64,000 nucleotides of DNA from Alitta virens (Eukaryota; Annelida; Polychaeta; Phyllodocida; Nereididae). Location of the stretch: contig OW028579.1 of assembly GCA_932294295.1 (NCBI GenBank), forward strand, positions 6,346,370-6,410,369, read 5' to 3'. The position numbers and the translations under genes are program-made. Positions 22,848-34,671 of the stretch are shown piece after piece. Below the pieces are notes generated by a model, which was not told the origin of the DNA, searched no databases, and worked only from the letters and a program-made list of their open reading frames with translations. The first letter of the stretch is position 1. Each line of letters opens with the position of its first letter.

Positions 22848-25800
22848 TACAAATTTAGTTCATATGAAGTATTTGAAGTATTTAGTCAAATAACATAGCT
22901 CTGTAAAATTGTGCATGTATTTATGACCAGGAATTCCCATTATTTGTGACCTTACCCTATATATCCAACAAATAGTCGTCATTATAATTTTTTCTATTTC
23001 AGCTGATGGATGAACTACCCATGGTTTGGGGATCAGGTTTTCTGATCTATTGCATGTAGGTTACTGAGGATGCTATAAATTCAAGTTGCAATAGGAATTT
23101 CGAAACTAATCTGCTCAGTCATTTTCATTTTATTGACTGAATTAAAATATATCATGAATTACATATGGACTCTAACCCATAATAACCCCACTCTGTACAA
23201 ATTAACTGCTTTCTTTGAAATGATAATTTTTTGCCATATTATCATCATTGCTGCCATTTGTTTTGGTCACAAAGAAGCAGCAGAAATTTACACAATGGAG
23301 AATATAGCAAACTTCAAGTTATTTCTTTCCCAGAAGTGATTTTATCTGCTGGAAAGTTGGGATTGTAATTGTTGCGAACATTTCTGTCCCTTTTGTGCTG
23401 CTTCATGACATTTGTGGCAAAAGATGACCGAAAAACGGGTGGCCTTGAATTTTGAATCCTACACTATGAGTGATGTGTGTATTATCCTTTTGCAGGTACA
23501 ATATGATGTCACCAAGGAAATATTTCAACACCAAGTTGGTCGCATTCCTTGTTGTGTACTGCTTGGCTGTTACTATTGTAAGTTAATTTATCAGACAATC
23601 AGTTGACGAACACATCTGTAGTAGAAACCCCGCAATAATTAAAACCATACAGACCAACTCAATTGCAAGACCATTTTGGGTGCCATGATAATCATAAAAA
23701 AACTTCTAGATTTTGAGTCTCTTAATATTTGGACTAATTTCTTAAATGTGGCATTCCACTGTATATATATAATTTTAAGATATTTTGTTTTAAACTTGAC
23801 CTTACCCCACAATTTGATGAGTACAGTCAAACCTGCAAATGACCGCATTTATAGAACGGTCACCTGCTATATTCATGATATTCATTCATTGTTATATCCC
23901 TCTGTTAGACCGACACCTGTCTCGTCACGTTCATCAACACCCTTGGGTGCCACCATTACAGAGATTTGATTGTATCATTTAAAACAAATTGTAAAGTCAA
24001 GTGGAGAGAATATACTTAATTCAAGCAGTAATTTAGTTTTATTTCTTTTTCTCAGATTTATCTTGTTTGGAAGGACCCCTTGATTCACCAGGTAAAATAA
24101 AAATAAATTTATTAATGTAAAATAATATCAGCATGTAACGATGAAACATAGATATCATGTACGCATATACATCTTATGTAGGGCTATATAATGGAGTGTC
24201 TCTGCAATTTTTGTGTTGTATTGAAATTAATCGATTAAATAATATTGTCTTTATATCTGGGTAATTAGATCACCTTTTATTCCCAGGTATCCTATGCACT
24301 GATGGTGATTGCCTTGGTATTTCCAGCTGTTAAAATGACGAGGTAATGTAGCATATATATTGCATCAAAATTGATATCTATAATATGTATCTTGTCGTAC
24401 ATCTACAAGATAAAACGTTATATGAGTTTGATAGGCTTGGTATGTCAAACTTTTTGTTGCATTTAATTGTTAATACATAACATATATAGTATTTTATTGA
24501 TGTTTCCACATCATACATTTGTCATATAGTTTATGAAATAACAAATGATAATGAAAAAAAAAAACTACAATTTCAACTACATCACACATACGAAACATTT
24601 GAATGAATTAAATGATTTCATGAAGGTAGTTACTTAAAGCTAATTACTGGTTCCAATTACCAAAAGAAAATGACATAGCATACTGATTATTGATCATACT
24701 TATCTTTAACATTAGAAACGGATATTTGCTCAGATGGTAAAGCCTTTAATGAATTACAGTCATTTATGTACATGGCCTACACGTAATCCCAGGTGTTCTA
24801 TGATATGATGATTTTGTATTAGTATGTCAGTGTGTTGCTGGAATTTTCGCAATTACATTGAAATTTTATCTTGTCAGATATGCTGACATTACATTAATCT
24901 TTTATTACCATTATCACCATGTCTATGTCTGGACTTCTATAAAAGGCTCCCATAAAATACAATTTTTATAATTTTAATTTGAATATTTGTTGCTGGGTAG
25001 CCAGCTCTTAACCACTCATTTGAAAGCATGTTGTCTTGTTAATGTTCATTTGTACTTTTATTAATCTGACATGTGAACCTGATGGTGTCAGTCAAATGGA
25101 GTCCTCTGCCTGTCTATCCACATTTTTGCAGATGCAAAGTTATATAGGCTTGTGATCATAGGCGCCGATTTATCATTTGTGTAGGGGGGAGTGGTGTGAA
25201 ATGTAATATATAATATAAAATTGTATTATTGTCTAGGGGTGGATCAGATGTATCCTGTCCTCCCCAGGATTTGCACCCATGCTTGTGATGCATCATCGAC
25301 TTCTCTTTCAGAATCTACCCAGGTCGCCTCTTTCTTATTGGAAGCAGTCTCTATGTTTGTGCATTTTTCATCTGGAATATTGACAACATTTTCTGCTCAG
25401 ATTTGAAGTATGTTTTATTTACGAGTATTTGTGAGTCAGAGCTCTGTATCTTATATCTTAGTGATGCAGACAATAGACTGACAAAATGTATATGGAGTCA
25501 AAATTTGAAATGATGATGTTGATTAATATTTTCAAACTACAAGAAATTCAATAGTATGCAAATGTTATCAATCTACGTCTGTTTCTGTTAGGAATATTCG
25601 GGCCAAAATTGGACCATTTTTGTCCCCGGTCACCCAGTTGCATGGCTTTTGGCATTGCTTCGCTGGCTTGGGCACCTATCACCATCTGATTTTCAGGTCT
25701 GTATTTTCATATTTGTTCGAATAACGGATATTTAGAACTGTTATATGTAAACATGTGTTTTTCAGATATTTCCATCTATATAACCCAGATTAAGGACTAA

Positions 25801-26520
25801 ACGCATTTAAAGTCAAACTTTCAAATGAACATATTGAAACTTATCCTGCATTTAATTTCGTTAAAGAATAACTAGAAGATAACATCAGCTAGTGTTAGTG
25901 GATGAGTAACTGTTGTAAAAGCAATATCAAAACTGCAAATTCTGATTGTGTTGTAATCATTAATTATGTTTCAGTATGGAGACAAGGCTGATAGTGCTAG
26001 ATGAAAAATATGAAATGAAGGTAATATTCCCAGTTTGCTACTAAAACTACCTCTTGATTATCATATATGATTATTGCCATGCAACATTTCAGATTAGTCA
26101 ATAACATAGGCATCATAATCATCTTTTGGTAACCTGCTCCCCCCCCCCCCCCTCCCCTTGGACCGCTGACTGACTTACTACCAAAGGTTGGCAAGTTATG
26201 GAGTCTGGCAACACGCACATCCATACGGCTTCAACTGCACTTAGTGACTCTTGTTGGGGGGGGGGGGGGGGGGGTTCTCCAAAAAAAGAGGGGGATGGAT
26301 GACCAGTATTATTTTAATATGTTAATTTGTAAAAAGAGGGAGTAGGAGGGGATGTCTGAAAATTTCTTGTCCACCCGCACCCTACACTTTTAGATGGAAC
26401 AGCCCAAAGTCATGACGAGTAAGTTTTTTTCCAACAATAATGAATGTTGCTATGCTTTGTTTTTTGCAGAAGTATTTGGGATTCTTGCCATTTCCAAGAC
26501 TCAAGCAAAATTCAAAGTAA
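20073..26520 (+). CDS. ACER3: alkaline ceramidase, ACER3 type (complete, eleven exons)
   Basis: Exons: 20073-20178, 22003-22113, 22737-22789, 23003-23055, 23496-23577, 24056-24091, 24287-24342, 25312-25407, 25592-25696, 25975-26020, 26470-26520. The sum is 795 nt, 264 residues plus TAA; human ACER3 is 267. The start is the only ATG that gives the family N-terminus ([17 protein letters not shown]). Calcium-site residues correspond to D20, W21, E23, N25 and E34. The catalytic zinc set is S78, H82, D93 ([20 protein letters not shown]) and H215, H219 (LHGFWH). Seven hydrophobic helices are spread over the exons, as expected for this multipass ER/Golgi CREST-superfamily hydrolase, which cleaves ceramides to sphingosine and fatty acid. 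The C-terminus is short ([16 protein letters not shown]). Intron 1 (1.8 kb) contains three phrase-repeat arrays. Confidence 0.95.
20375..20482. repeat. degenerate phrase array, ACGGCCAA type
   Basis: Short GC-rich phrases recur with irregular spacing of about 13-23 bases: AACGACGCCC, AACGGCCACT, GACGGCCAACTAC, AACCGCCAGACC, AACGGCCAATTACC, GACGGCCAACTC. It is not a clean tandem repeat and has no frame. It sits in ACER3 intron 1. Confidence 0.7.
21098..21215. repeat. degenerate phrase array, GCCGAATTCACC type
   Basis: Phrases ACGGTCGCCGAATTGACCG, TTCGCCGAGTTCACTT, GGCCGAATTCACTT, TGCCTAATTCACCTTT, GCGCCGAGTGCGCTTTT, CACCGATATTCACCC follow each other. The core is GCCGA-TTCAC with T-rich spacers. 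In ACER3 intron 1. Confidence 0.7.
21615..21890. repeat. degenerate phrase array, GTAGACGTTTTGG type
   Basis: About ten variants of TGTWGACRTTTTGGT follow one another: CTGTAGACGTTTTGC, CTGTAGCCATTTTGG, CTGTAGATGTTATGG, TGTAGACATTTTGG, TGTTGACATTTTGG, TGTTGACGTTGTGG, TGTAGCCATTTTGG, TGTTGACGTTATGG, TGTTGATGTTTTGG, TGTTGACGTTTTTG, TGTAGACATTACG. Spacing shortens from about 30 to about 15 bases toward the right. In ACER3 intron 1. Confidence 0.75.
22814..22851. repeat. (TA)n microsatellite in ACER3 intron
   Basis: A run of AT dinucleotides a few bases downstream of the exon that ends at 22789. Confidence 0.85.
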
Positions 26521-29500
26521 TGACATGAAGACAAGGTCTCCCAAAAAAGTGATGTTGGTAAATGATATGCTATGATTATAAATGCTTTTTAATATTATGC
26601 AAGTTGATGCAATTATTTTTATTTGTTCATTCCAATTCAGCTGTGATTTTAATAGATTTTACCATTCTAGCTCATTTAGATGTTTGCCAATTGTTTTAAA
26701 GTGACTTTTTACTCATGTGCGAGAGTATAAGAATCTTTTAATTGAATGATGTGTGTACCTTGTTAGATTGATAACAGAGGGCACCACTTGTTTTAGCTAC
26801 TAGACACTAGAGGCCACCACGTGTGTCAAACTTGTGAAAAGAATAAGTATCAAGAAGCGCCAATCGCTATACTTTACATTGTAAACACTGCGCCTCCTTT
26901 TCCCAGCATGCATAGCGCTGGAGTTCTTTAACGCCCCTAGTGGATAATAAAATTCATTCAGAAATTTCCAGTCAAGTGCGTAGACTTGCTAATTTCATGT
27001 GAACAACACATCAAAATGTAATTTCCACTTTATTTCATTGTCATAATGGGCCATCAACAAACACCAAAATTTGAACGCTACCATATCTGTATCATGGCCT
27101 ATGATGTCATAATCGGTCCAGTATGATGTCACTCAATAGTCGCCGATTGTTCTCTGTTTATGACGTAATCAGCTATGTTAACAATGCGCCTCCTTGTCCA
27201 TGTAGGCATAGCACGTCCTACTTACGAGAGTGCGGGTTCTTGATTCTTATTATTCTTTGCTTGTGACACAGATTACAGATCATGCTCTCTCGTAAGTAGG
27301 ACGCGCTATGCCTACAGGGAAAAGGAGGCGCATTATTAACCGAGTTGATTACGTCATCAAGAGAGAACTATCGGTACAATTGAGTGACATCATACTGGTC
27401 GATTATGACGTCATTGGACATCAATCCTACATTCAGATTGATCAGCTTTTGTTTACGTTGTAAATTTGTGATAATGTACTTTATTTGGACACTAGGACTC
27501 GAACTGTCACTGAAATAATTTGGAAATGATATTTTAACTATTTAAACAGTCAAATTGAAGAAACTACAAACTCGACAGAGCTGTATCAAAATTAAATTTT
27601 TTATTCACTAGGGGCGTTGAAGTGTGCATCTACTACTCCCAGAATGCTCGGACTCCCGGGAATTCTGGGGGAAGGAGGCGCGGCGTTTACAAAGTGTAGT
27701 TTAGGGAGTGACGCTTCTTGGTACATATTCTTTGCTTGTGCGTAGCTCTAGTCTGTGGATTATATTATTTTGTTAGTGATGAAAATTTACTATGCTGTAT
27801 CTCTAACCAGTCTTGACATAGTTTAACAGTTGACCATATTTCAGACAAACAATGGCATTTAACAGTTCGTTTGTAAGGTAACATTAAACCATTGCTTAAC
27901 TATAACTTTCAATTGATCATGATAGCATCAGCTACTTTGAACTTCCGTATACCGTAACCATATCTTAGCCAATAAATCATATCATATTATTTTATTATGT
28001 ATGATGTGATTTGCATTATGAATTATATATTTCAAACTTCGCAATAGATGATAAAAGCTAGTGATAGTTACAAGTACGTAGAAAAAAATATTTTTGGTCG
28101 TTTTATGTGGATCTCATCAAGACTGTGAAGTACTCTTGTAGATTCAACCGTTTTTTTGTTTGCTAACTTGGGAGTTAGCATTTTTTTTGTATAATATTGT
28201 GTATTATTATCATTTTGATTATTTGTTTAAAATCACATGCAGATGTAATAGATTTGTTAAGTTTACATATTGTTGTTTATCAATAGTGAAATATCTTTGA
28301 AATTTATTTGGTCATTAACTTGTTGCAGATGTTTAAGTTTAGCAACCATAATATGATGGTTTTTGTTGGAAATGTACTTATATTTTTTAAAGTCATTAAT
28401 TAATTATTATACAAACAAATATATATGGTTATTGACTCACCTAGATATTGCTGTTTTACGGAACAAAATGTATTTTATTTTGTGTATTTAAGTTCCTATT
28501 CAGATTTAGGTAATGAATGGTACTCCCAAGATAGAATGGTAAAAACACTGTTAATCAGGGGTAATCTATAAACCTATATTTTATACTCTTAGTATATAGT
28601 ATTACTTTTGCTCACATCGTTGTGCTCCTTCACCAATAGTTGTGGTTTTTTACAACTTACATTATATTTTTTAATGTTTTGGCTGGGATTTGTTTGAGAT
28701 ATGATTCCAATAGCATATATTGTATTGTGCTCATATGAGCCAATTTGAGGTACGTGACCATATTCATATATGGAGGGTAAACATAGTTTGTTTTTTCATC
28801 TCAGTTGCCTAGGTTGGTGTACAATTTTTTGACTGCAAAATATCTCAGGATGTGCAGCATTACATTTAGATGAAATTTTATAGAATAGTGTTTATTCAGT
28901 CAGTATTGCCAACCCATGGAAAATTTTCAGTATTATGTGTGTGAAATTTACCTCCAATTTATTCATGATTCCATAAACTTACTAAAGTTTTCAACTTCAA
29001 GCTAAAAATATCTTAAATGAGACATTCCAAGTCAATTGTAGTTCTCTAGTGTACCTAATACCAGGAAAAAAATTTCACAATTGCCCAGATTTTTTAATCC
29101 ACAATTCTCGTTCTCTGAGGTTTGCAAAATGATCAAGTTTTCCATTTTTCTCAGGTGGTGCATTTATGATTCCAGTTATGAATATTATTCAGATACTGCA
29201 ACACTTGCCAGTTCTATTTAGTTGGTGACAGGAAAAATGCCTAAAAAAGTATTATTTTCGAAAATCATGGTGGGAAACACTTTCAAACAGTCATCACTGT
29301 CAGGTAATGTTTGTGAAAATATTCAAAACCTGTAATAGCTCAATGACCTGTTATTGTTTTTGTTTCATTTATAATACTCCTCCCACCCCCACATATATCA
29401 TATTTCATATTGAATTGAGGGGTTAAAATATACGCCCTTTACATGTAAATTTGGTATATTGTGCAATATATGCTGGTGACCTCTATAACAAATGTTACAG

Positions 29501-30519
29501 TCAAGATTGACCTCAAACAATCACCATTGTTAAAGTGACTGGACTTTTGTACTCCCCCCCCCCCCCCCCCCCAAAAAAAAAAAATTTAATTAATGCTGCA
29601 AGTTCAGGAGTGGAGAATTGATATAACATTTTCCGTTACAGAGTTTAATTTGCTGAGCAATAGCTATTGAACTCTTTAATTAACATCGACTATTTGTATA
29701 ATATTGATACTTGTTTAGCATGGTGTGCCAACTTAATCATTCCCTTGGACCGTCTTATCAACCCAGAGTAATTTCTTTGATTTATCTTTCGCCTAACAAG
29801 GGCATTTGAAATATTTATATCAAATTACATAACTCCTAATACATTTATTTTTAGGGAAATACTTGTTTTATATACACTATTTGTTAGAATAACATTGTTT
29901 GTGTCATTACAGACTGCCTGTTTGTCACATGTTTAATAGTGAGAAATATATTTATTTTACAAATACAAAATGTATTCGGCTGGAGATATTTATGTTACGC
30001 CTGCATTTACATATTTAGTTGCACTGGCATTTTAATATTTTGCTGTGCTAGCTAGATTGTTTTTCCATCTTATTTGCTGTACAGGACACTTCTATGCACC
30101 AAACATTGATAAATTGAGACATTTTGACAAGTAGAAAGTTAGAAACAATTCACCGAGTGTTTCAACGTATGAATGTAGTATAAATTGTGATTGATTCAGA
30201 AGGCTATGCACAAATATTTAGAAATAATGTAGAATACTTTTTATATATGAAGTTTGCTGATATTGTTCTTCACAAAACTTTTTACATCTAATATATATAA
30301 CAGAAATAAATTCTGTATATAAACGTTTTTGTAGTGTTTTTTTAATAGCCTAATATAATTAAAGGGAAGTACATTGAAAAGTACATGTCCAATTTCAAGC
30401 ACTGTAGCTATGAATCAACAAAAATATAATACTCCAGACCTTGTCACATGCAATGTCATAAGACTCGTCTGTAATAAAACTATTTACCCTCGGGTGCATT
30501 TGGACCCTTTGATATATTG
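26521..30519. other. noncoding region downstream of ACER3
   Basis: Probably begins with the ACER3 3' UTR; AATAAA candidates lie near 27970 and 30305, and the end is unclear. Contains the composite palindromic element at 26824-27742 and a C homopolymer run near 29555-29573. Upstream, ACER3's last two introns carry C and G runs near 26140 and 26257. The rest, 27743-30519, is AT-rich with no supported exon. Confidence 0.5.
26824..27742. mobile_element. composite palindromic MITE/foldback element, about 0.92 kb
   Basis: The two halves are inverted copies of each other. The outer arms are TCAAACTTGTGAAAAGAATA...CAAGAAGCG on the left and CGCTTCTTGG...CATATTCTTTGCTTGTGCG on the right. GCGCCTCCTT faces GGAGGCGC, AACGCCCCTAGTG faces CACTAGGGGCGTT, and the centre GTAGGCATAGCACGTCCTAC faces GTAGGACGCGCTATGCCTAC. 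A third copy of the terminal motif (TTCTTGATTCTTATTATTCT) lies in the central loop at about 27237-27268. The left 445 bp is therefore a MITE with its own TIRs, followed by an inverted partial copy. No coding frame. Confidence 0.8.
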
Positions 30520-30940
30520 GACCTGTTTATAATGAAGCATGCAGATTTCTTTTTATTGTATATACATTCATATATATTGGTCTGTTTTAAAATGCTTATA
30601 AATGGAGCATGTAAGTCTCATCAAATTTTTTATGAATCCTCCTGCATTTGCCTTGAAAACAAAAAATGCTAGCCATATAGCATGTGAATTTCATCTGACA
30701 AGTGGTCGTATTGGCCCATTTGAGGTCCAGAGAGATTTAATTTAGGCTCATACAGTGCACAATGCATATTGTTTAAAAGAAAAAGGCTAAGTTAGATAGC
30801 ATGTGAATCTCATCAAATTTATGAAGGCCCTTGAATTGAGTTGAAAACATTGCTTAGCCATGGAGCATGGAATTTTATCCGATTTTTGATTTTGGCTCAT
30901 ACAGTGCACAATGCATATTGTTTTAAAAAAAAAAAGCTAA
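30520..30940. repeat. diverged tandem/direct repeat array, target of the Harbinger insertion
   Basis: Phrases recur: TAGCATGTGAATCTCATCAA (also as GAGCATGTAAGTCTCATCAA and TAGCATGTGAATTTCATC), and GGCTCATACAGTGCACAATG at about 30746 and again near 30893, about 147 bases apart. The array is interrupted at 30940 by the Harbinger element and resumes at 35001 with AAGCATGTGAATCACATAAT. Confidence 0.7.
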
Positions 30941-31420
30941 AGGGGGTTTCTCACATAGCCGGTTTCCCCGGTGAAGCCGTATTGCTCTCGTAGAATTATG
31001 TATTACCCCATTTTGATGACTTCGCCACGGCTGTTGGAAGCAAAAAGGGGCGGGACTTAAGACGACGGGTGAGTTGGCGGCAGTGAGGTGTGAATCACGG
31101 TCACCCGGTGGATCACATGTAGGATATGTACCAAACCCGACGGATGATGCCTGGTCTGATGCCGGGTGAACCACTGGTAAATCACGTTTACGATGGGAGA
31201 CTCCACAGCATCTACGTACGACCCACAGGCTTGTACGTGTGAGGGACATATCAATCACGACTGTGAAGGTTACAAGGAACGACCCGGCGAGTTAACTACG
31301 TGAACTACATGTACTAAGTTTTAAGGCCGACTGTCACGGTGGAGGGACAGATGTGAAAAAAATAAGTGGCTGCTTGTCTGTAGCCTTCATTCTGGTCCTT
31401 GTTACCACAGAGAAAGGACC

Positions 31421-32311
31421 ATGGCACATGCAGTAGACCAACCAACAGCCATTGTAAAATTGGCTCAGGCAAGCTTGGAATTAAATGTGCAACTATTGCA
31501 CAGGCTATTATGCACGATGAAGAACAGTCCAGAAGAGCTGCAGAAAGAAGACAAGCAGTCATTTAGAGAAGGAGAAGGAAGAGATTTTTGGAGAGGCCAT
31601 GGCTATTGCGGAGACCTCAGATGGGCCAATACGAATGCTTGATAAATGAATTATTGATGGAGGATGCAACCCACTACAAGAACTTTGTGAGAATGCAGCC
31701 AGCCATGTTCCAAGAGCTGCTTGCCAAACATGGGCCTAGAATTAGGAAGCAAGACACCTTCTGGAGGAAAGCTGTGGAGCCAGGACTCAAGATTGCCATC
31801 ACCCTGAGGAGGACGGGGGCCTAGCTCAGAGGTAGCGCTCTGGGCTTCCAACCGCTGGGTCCCGGGTTCGATTCCCGGTCGAGCCTAAGTTGGATGGCTA
31901 TTTCCTCCTTCGTCTCATTGCCATGGTCTCTGCCTGTCCTAATTAGCCCAACTGGTGCAGAAATACAGGACGTAAAGCCCTAAATCCACCCACCCACCCT
32001 GGCATCAAGGTAACCACATGCCCCAGAAAACCAAGACGGTTGAATCTTTAGTCCTTGCATGCTGCTGCCTCCACAACCTCATGAGAACCAGATATCTGAC
32101 AACCCAGAACAACATGCTTGACCACGAAGATCCAGTCACCCATGAGGTCAATCCTGGGGCTTGGCGGGAAGCTGGAGATATTCCTGAAATGCCACCACAT
32201 ACTATCGGAGGGAACTATGCTACCCAGAGTGCCAAATTACAATGACTGTACTTGGTGGAATATGTCAACTCAGAGGAAGGAAGTGTCCCATGGCAAGACA
32301 ATATGATTTGA
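31421..32311 (+). pseudogene. Harbinger transposase (DDE nuclease) relic, core deleted
   Basis: Codons from about 31588 give RPWLLRRPQMGQYECLINEL, FVRMQPAMFQELLAKHGPRI and KQDTFWRKAVEPGLKIAITL, the conserved N-terminal region of Harbinger nucleases. The frame stops where a SINE begins (31815). It resumes after the SINE at about 32018 with KTKTVESLVLACCCLHNLMR and NPGAWREAGD. An in-frame TGA at 32243 precedes the usual C-terminal YVNSEEGSVPWQDNMI and a final TGA at 32309. The central DDE catalytic segment (roughly 200 residues in intact relatives) is missing. The upstream part 31421-31587 is in a different frame. Confidence 0.88.
31815..31999 (+). mobile_element. tRNA-like SINE copy, full length, inside Harbinger transposase
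   Basis: Head GGGGGCCTAGCTCAGAGGTA (box A) and GGTTCGATTCC (box B), body ending CAGGACGTAAAGCCCTAAAT and a (CCCA)n tail. It separates the surviving N- and C-terminal transposase pieces. CACCCTG on both sides may be a partial duplication. Confidence 0.9.
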
Positions 32312-33088
32312 GAAGCCTGCAAGATTTCACAAAAACACCCCAACCTTTTTCAAGGCCACCAAATCCTCCCAAAAAAGGAAACTATGTACACATCTTTGTG
32401 TTAAGAAGAAAAATTTCCCTACCCAACAACTCTGTCATTCTTAAATGGTCTTGTCCCTTAATATCACTGTCAAATACAGTTTTTGTTAGCCCCTTTTATA
32501 AAACTCCACAATTAAGAATTTTATTTAAAAGAGACTTTACAAGGAGTTACTTTTTGTAGGATAAACACAGAATTTAAGTGAAATGAATGAGGAAAAGTGG
32601 GATGTTTTCAGACCAAAAAAATATTTTACTTAGGGGACAAGCCCATTTAAGATAGACGGAGTTGGTGGGTTTTTGGATGAAACAAAAAAGGAAAAATTAT
32701 CATTTTAGGGGCCAAAACATTGGAAGAGTTTAGGCTGTACTAGACTGTATTGGCATGAAATTCACCAACAACTTAGTTATTTAAGGGTCAAAAAAAGTTA
32801 ACTGGGCAAAAAAATAGTTAACTTGGTAAAAAAAATAGAAGAAACCTAATTATTGATGAGCAAAAATTTAGAGGGTGGAAAATTGGAGAAGGGCCAAGAA
32901 GAGATATAGTTGGTGGGTCAGGGATATTTTTTTATTTATTTGTCACACAAACTACATGGTGTGCTCTTTTGGGAGGATTTGATGGCCTTTTTCATACATT
33001 TTTTTTTTTAGTTTTCTTGTTTTCTCTACTGGAACATCTACTGGAACAGGAACAGGATAAGGTGATTACTTCTTCGGAGACATTTTAG

Positions 33089-34580
33089 TCACAGGGACGA
33101 GTTCATCAGCTGGCTCATGTTGAGCGGAGTTGAACTGGCAGGAACGTTGTCACTGGCAGACAGCAAGGATCCCACTGAAGGCGGGTTCAAGGAAGAAGAA
33201 CCAGGCACCACTGGAGAAAGTACAGCAGGGAAGACTCCCAATGAAGGTCCAGGTCCAGAAGACTGGTAGGTACCTGCAGGCTGGAACGTGGCAACTGAAG
33301 AAGAAGCTCCTGCAGGCTGTAAAGAAGCTGAAGAAGATGGCTGTGCAGACATTGTCTGCAAAGTAGTCCATTGTTTCTCATAAGTAGCGTGCTGGAACTG
33401 GCTGAACGTCGGCTTAAACATCTGGGCCTGTTGCTGCTGATGGGGCTGCTGCTGCTACTGAATAATCAACTGCGGCTGCTTTTTCCTCCTGACTTGCGCC
33501 TTCAGCTGCAGGAAGAACGACATCAGCTGGGCTTCGACTTCGTCATACATGTCAAAGTCCAACTGAAGACACTCAGAATATAAATAGTCAGTCATCGAGC
33601 GGATTCTCAGGGTCTTCGGATCTGCAGGAGGAGGAGGCTGTTCGATGGCTTTGATGTGCTGGTCAATTCTTGCAGCTGTCTGCTTAGCAGTCTGGACGAT
33701 GTCAGCTAATTTGGAGCTTGTTGCAGAAGAATGATCACCAATATTCTGCCTCTTGTTGAAGGGACCACCCGTGGTTGTCGCTGGGAAGACTGGACTTGGC
33801 TCAACATCAGCCTCTTCAATTTCTTCCAGTTCTTCAGGCCAAGAATCTTGCTGCCCACTGGAGCTTTCATCAAAGGTGGGCAGTTGCTTGTTGCTCTTCG
33901 CAATCTTCTTTTTTAGGTTGACAGCTTGGAGATGTGTTGCTCAAAATTGCATAATCCACTTCTCCTGAGGGTATGCCTTGTCCTCGATGACCCTCATCTT
34001 CCTCTGATGATTCTTGTAGTCACGTCGGGTCCTGTCATAGAATATATCATTCTCCCGGTACCAGTCAGCGATGTCTTGCTCATCATTGGGAGGTAGAAAA
34101 AGCTTCTCAGTCTTTCTTGGCTTCTTCTGAGATGCAGCAGGAGCAGTGGTGAAGGAGGCCTGGATGGCAGGAAATTCACTGGCATCACTATCATCATCTT
34201 CTTCTTGGATGTCTTTCTTCTCCTTCTCTACATCACAGTCTGGATCTCTGTCGCTGTCATCCATGTCAACATCAGAAGAGTTGGCAGAAGACTTGACAGA
34301 AGATTTGGCAGGGGACTTGAGAGAAGACTTTGCAGAAGACTTGGCAGGAGACCTGGCAGGAGCCCACTCAGGTGCTGATGAGGCGTTAAACAATAACACA
34401 CACACACACACACACACACCTGGCAGGAGACTTGGTAGGAGCGTAATAAGTAGAACTGGCAGGAGCTGCAGGAACACTGGATTCTTCAGACTTAAATAAT
34501 TCTTCCCCAGAAGCAAGTGCAGAAGGCTCTTCTTCTGTGACTTTTTTCTTTCCAAGATTGCGTCTCTTCTTGGGTCCCAT
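33089..34580 (-). pseudogene. Harbinger MADF/Myb-like DNA-binding protein gene, inactivated
   Basis: The frame starts at ATG 34578-34580 (MGPKKRRNLGKKKV). A Ser/Ala/Pro-Lys repeat region (KSPAKSS, KSSAKSS) leads to an acidic stretch and a MADF-like segment (DIADWYRENDIFYDRTRRDY). It continues as a charged and Q-rich C-terminus with a possible BESS-like helix (YDEVEAQLMSFFLQLKAQ). Breaks are a 55-bp LINE-tail insertion at 34363-34417 that shifts the frame, a TGA after IMQF near 33941, and a TAG near 33460. In intact Harbinger elements this protein helps bring the transposase to the nucleus and TIRs (family knowledge). Confidence 0.82.
34363..34417 (+). mobile_element. 55-bp LINE 3'-tail insertion
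   Basis: The insert begins CCCACTCAGGTGCTGATGAG and ends in CGTTAAACAATAA plus (CA)n. It is flanked by 12-bp duplications ACCTGGCAGGAG at 34351-34362 and 34418-34429. The same tail ends the LINE copy at 49471-49737, so this is an extremely 5'-truncated copy of that LINE. Confidence 0.85.
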
Positions 34581-34614
34581 GGTGAAAAGGTAAAGTTGAA
34601 ACAGCAAACAGGAG

Positions 34615-34671
34615 GCGGGGGCCTAGCTCAGAGGTAGCGCTCTAGGCTTCCAACCACTGGGTCCCGGGTTC
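34615..34671 (+). mobile_element. SINE head only (boxes A and B), 3' part missing
   Basis: GCGGGGGCCTAGCTCAGAGG to GGGTCCCGGGTT matches the first 57 or so bases of the SINE family; unrelated Harbinger sequence then follows at CTTAACACC. It lies between the MADF start codon and the right TIR. Confidence 0.8.

Noticed and set aside
24343..25311. Extra ACER3 exon between the MTR and IYPGR exons
   Set aside because: The phases of the flanking exons already join in frame, and the total length (264 residues) matches the family.
33130..33366. Plus-strand ORFs over 33130-33916
   Set aside because: They are opposite-strand shadows of the Q/S-rich end of the Harbinger MADF gene.
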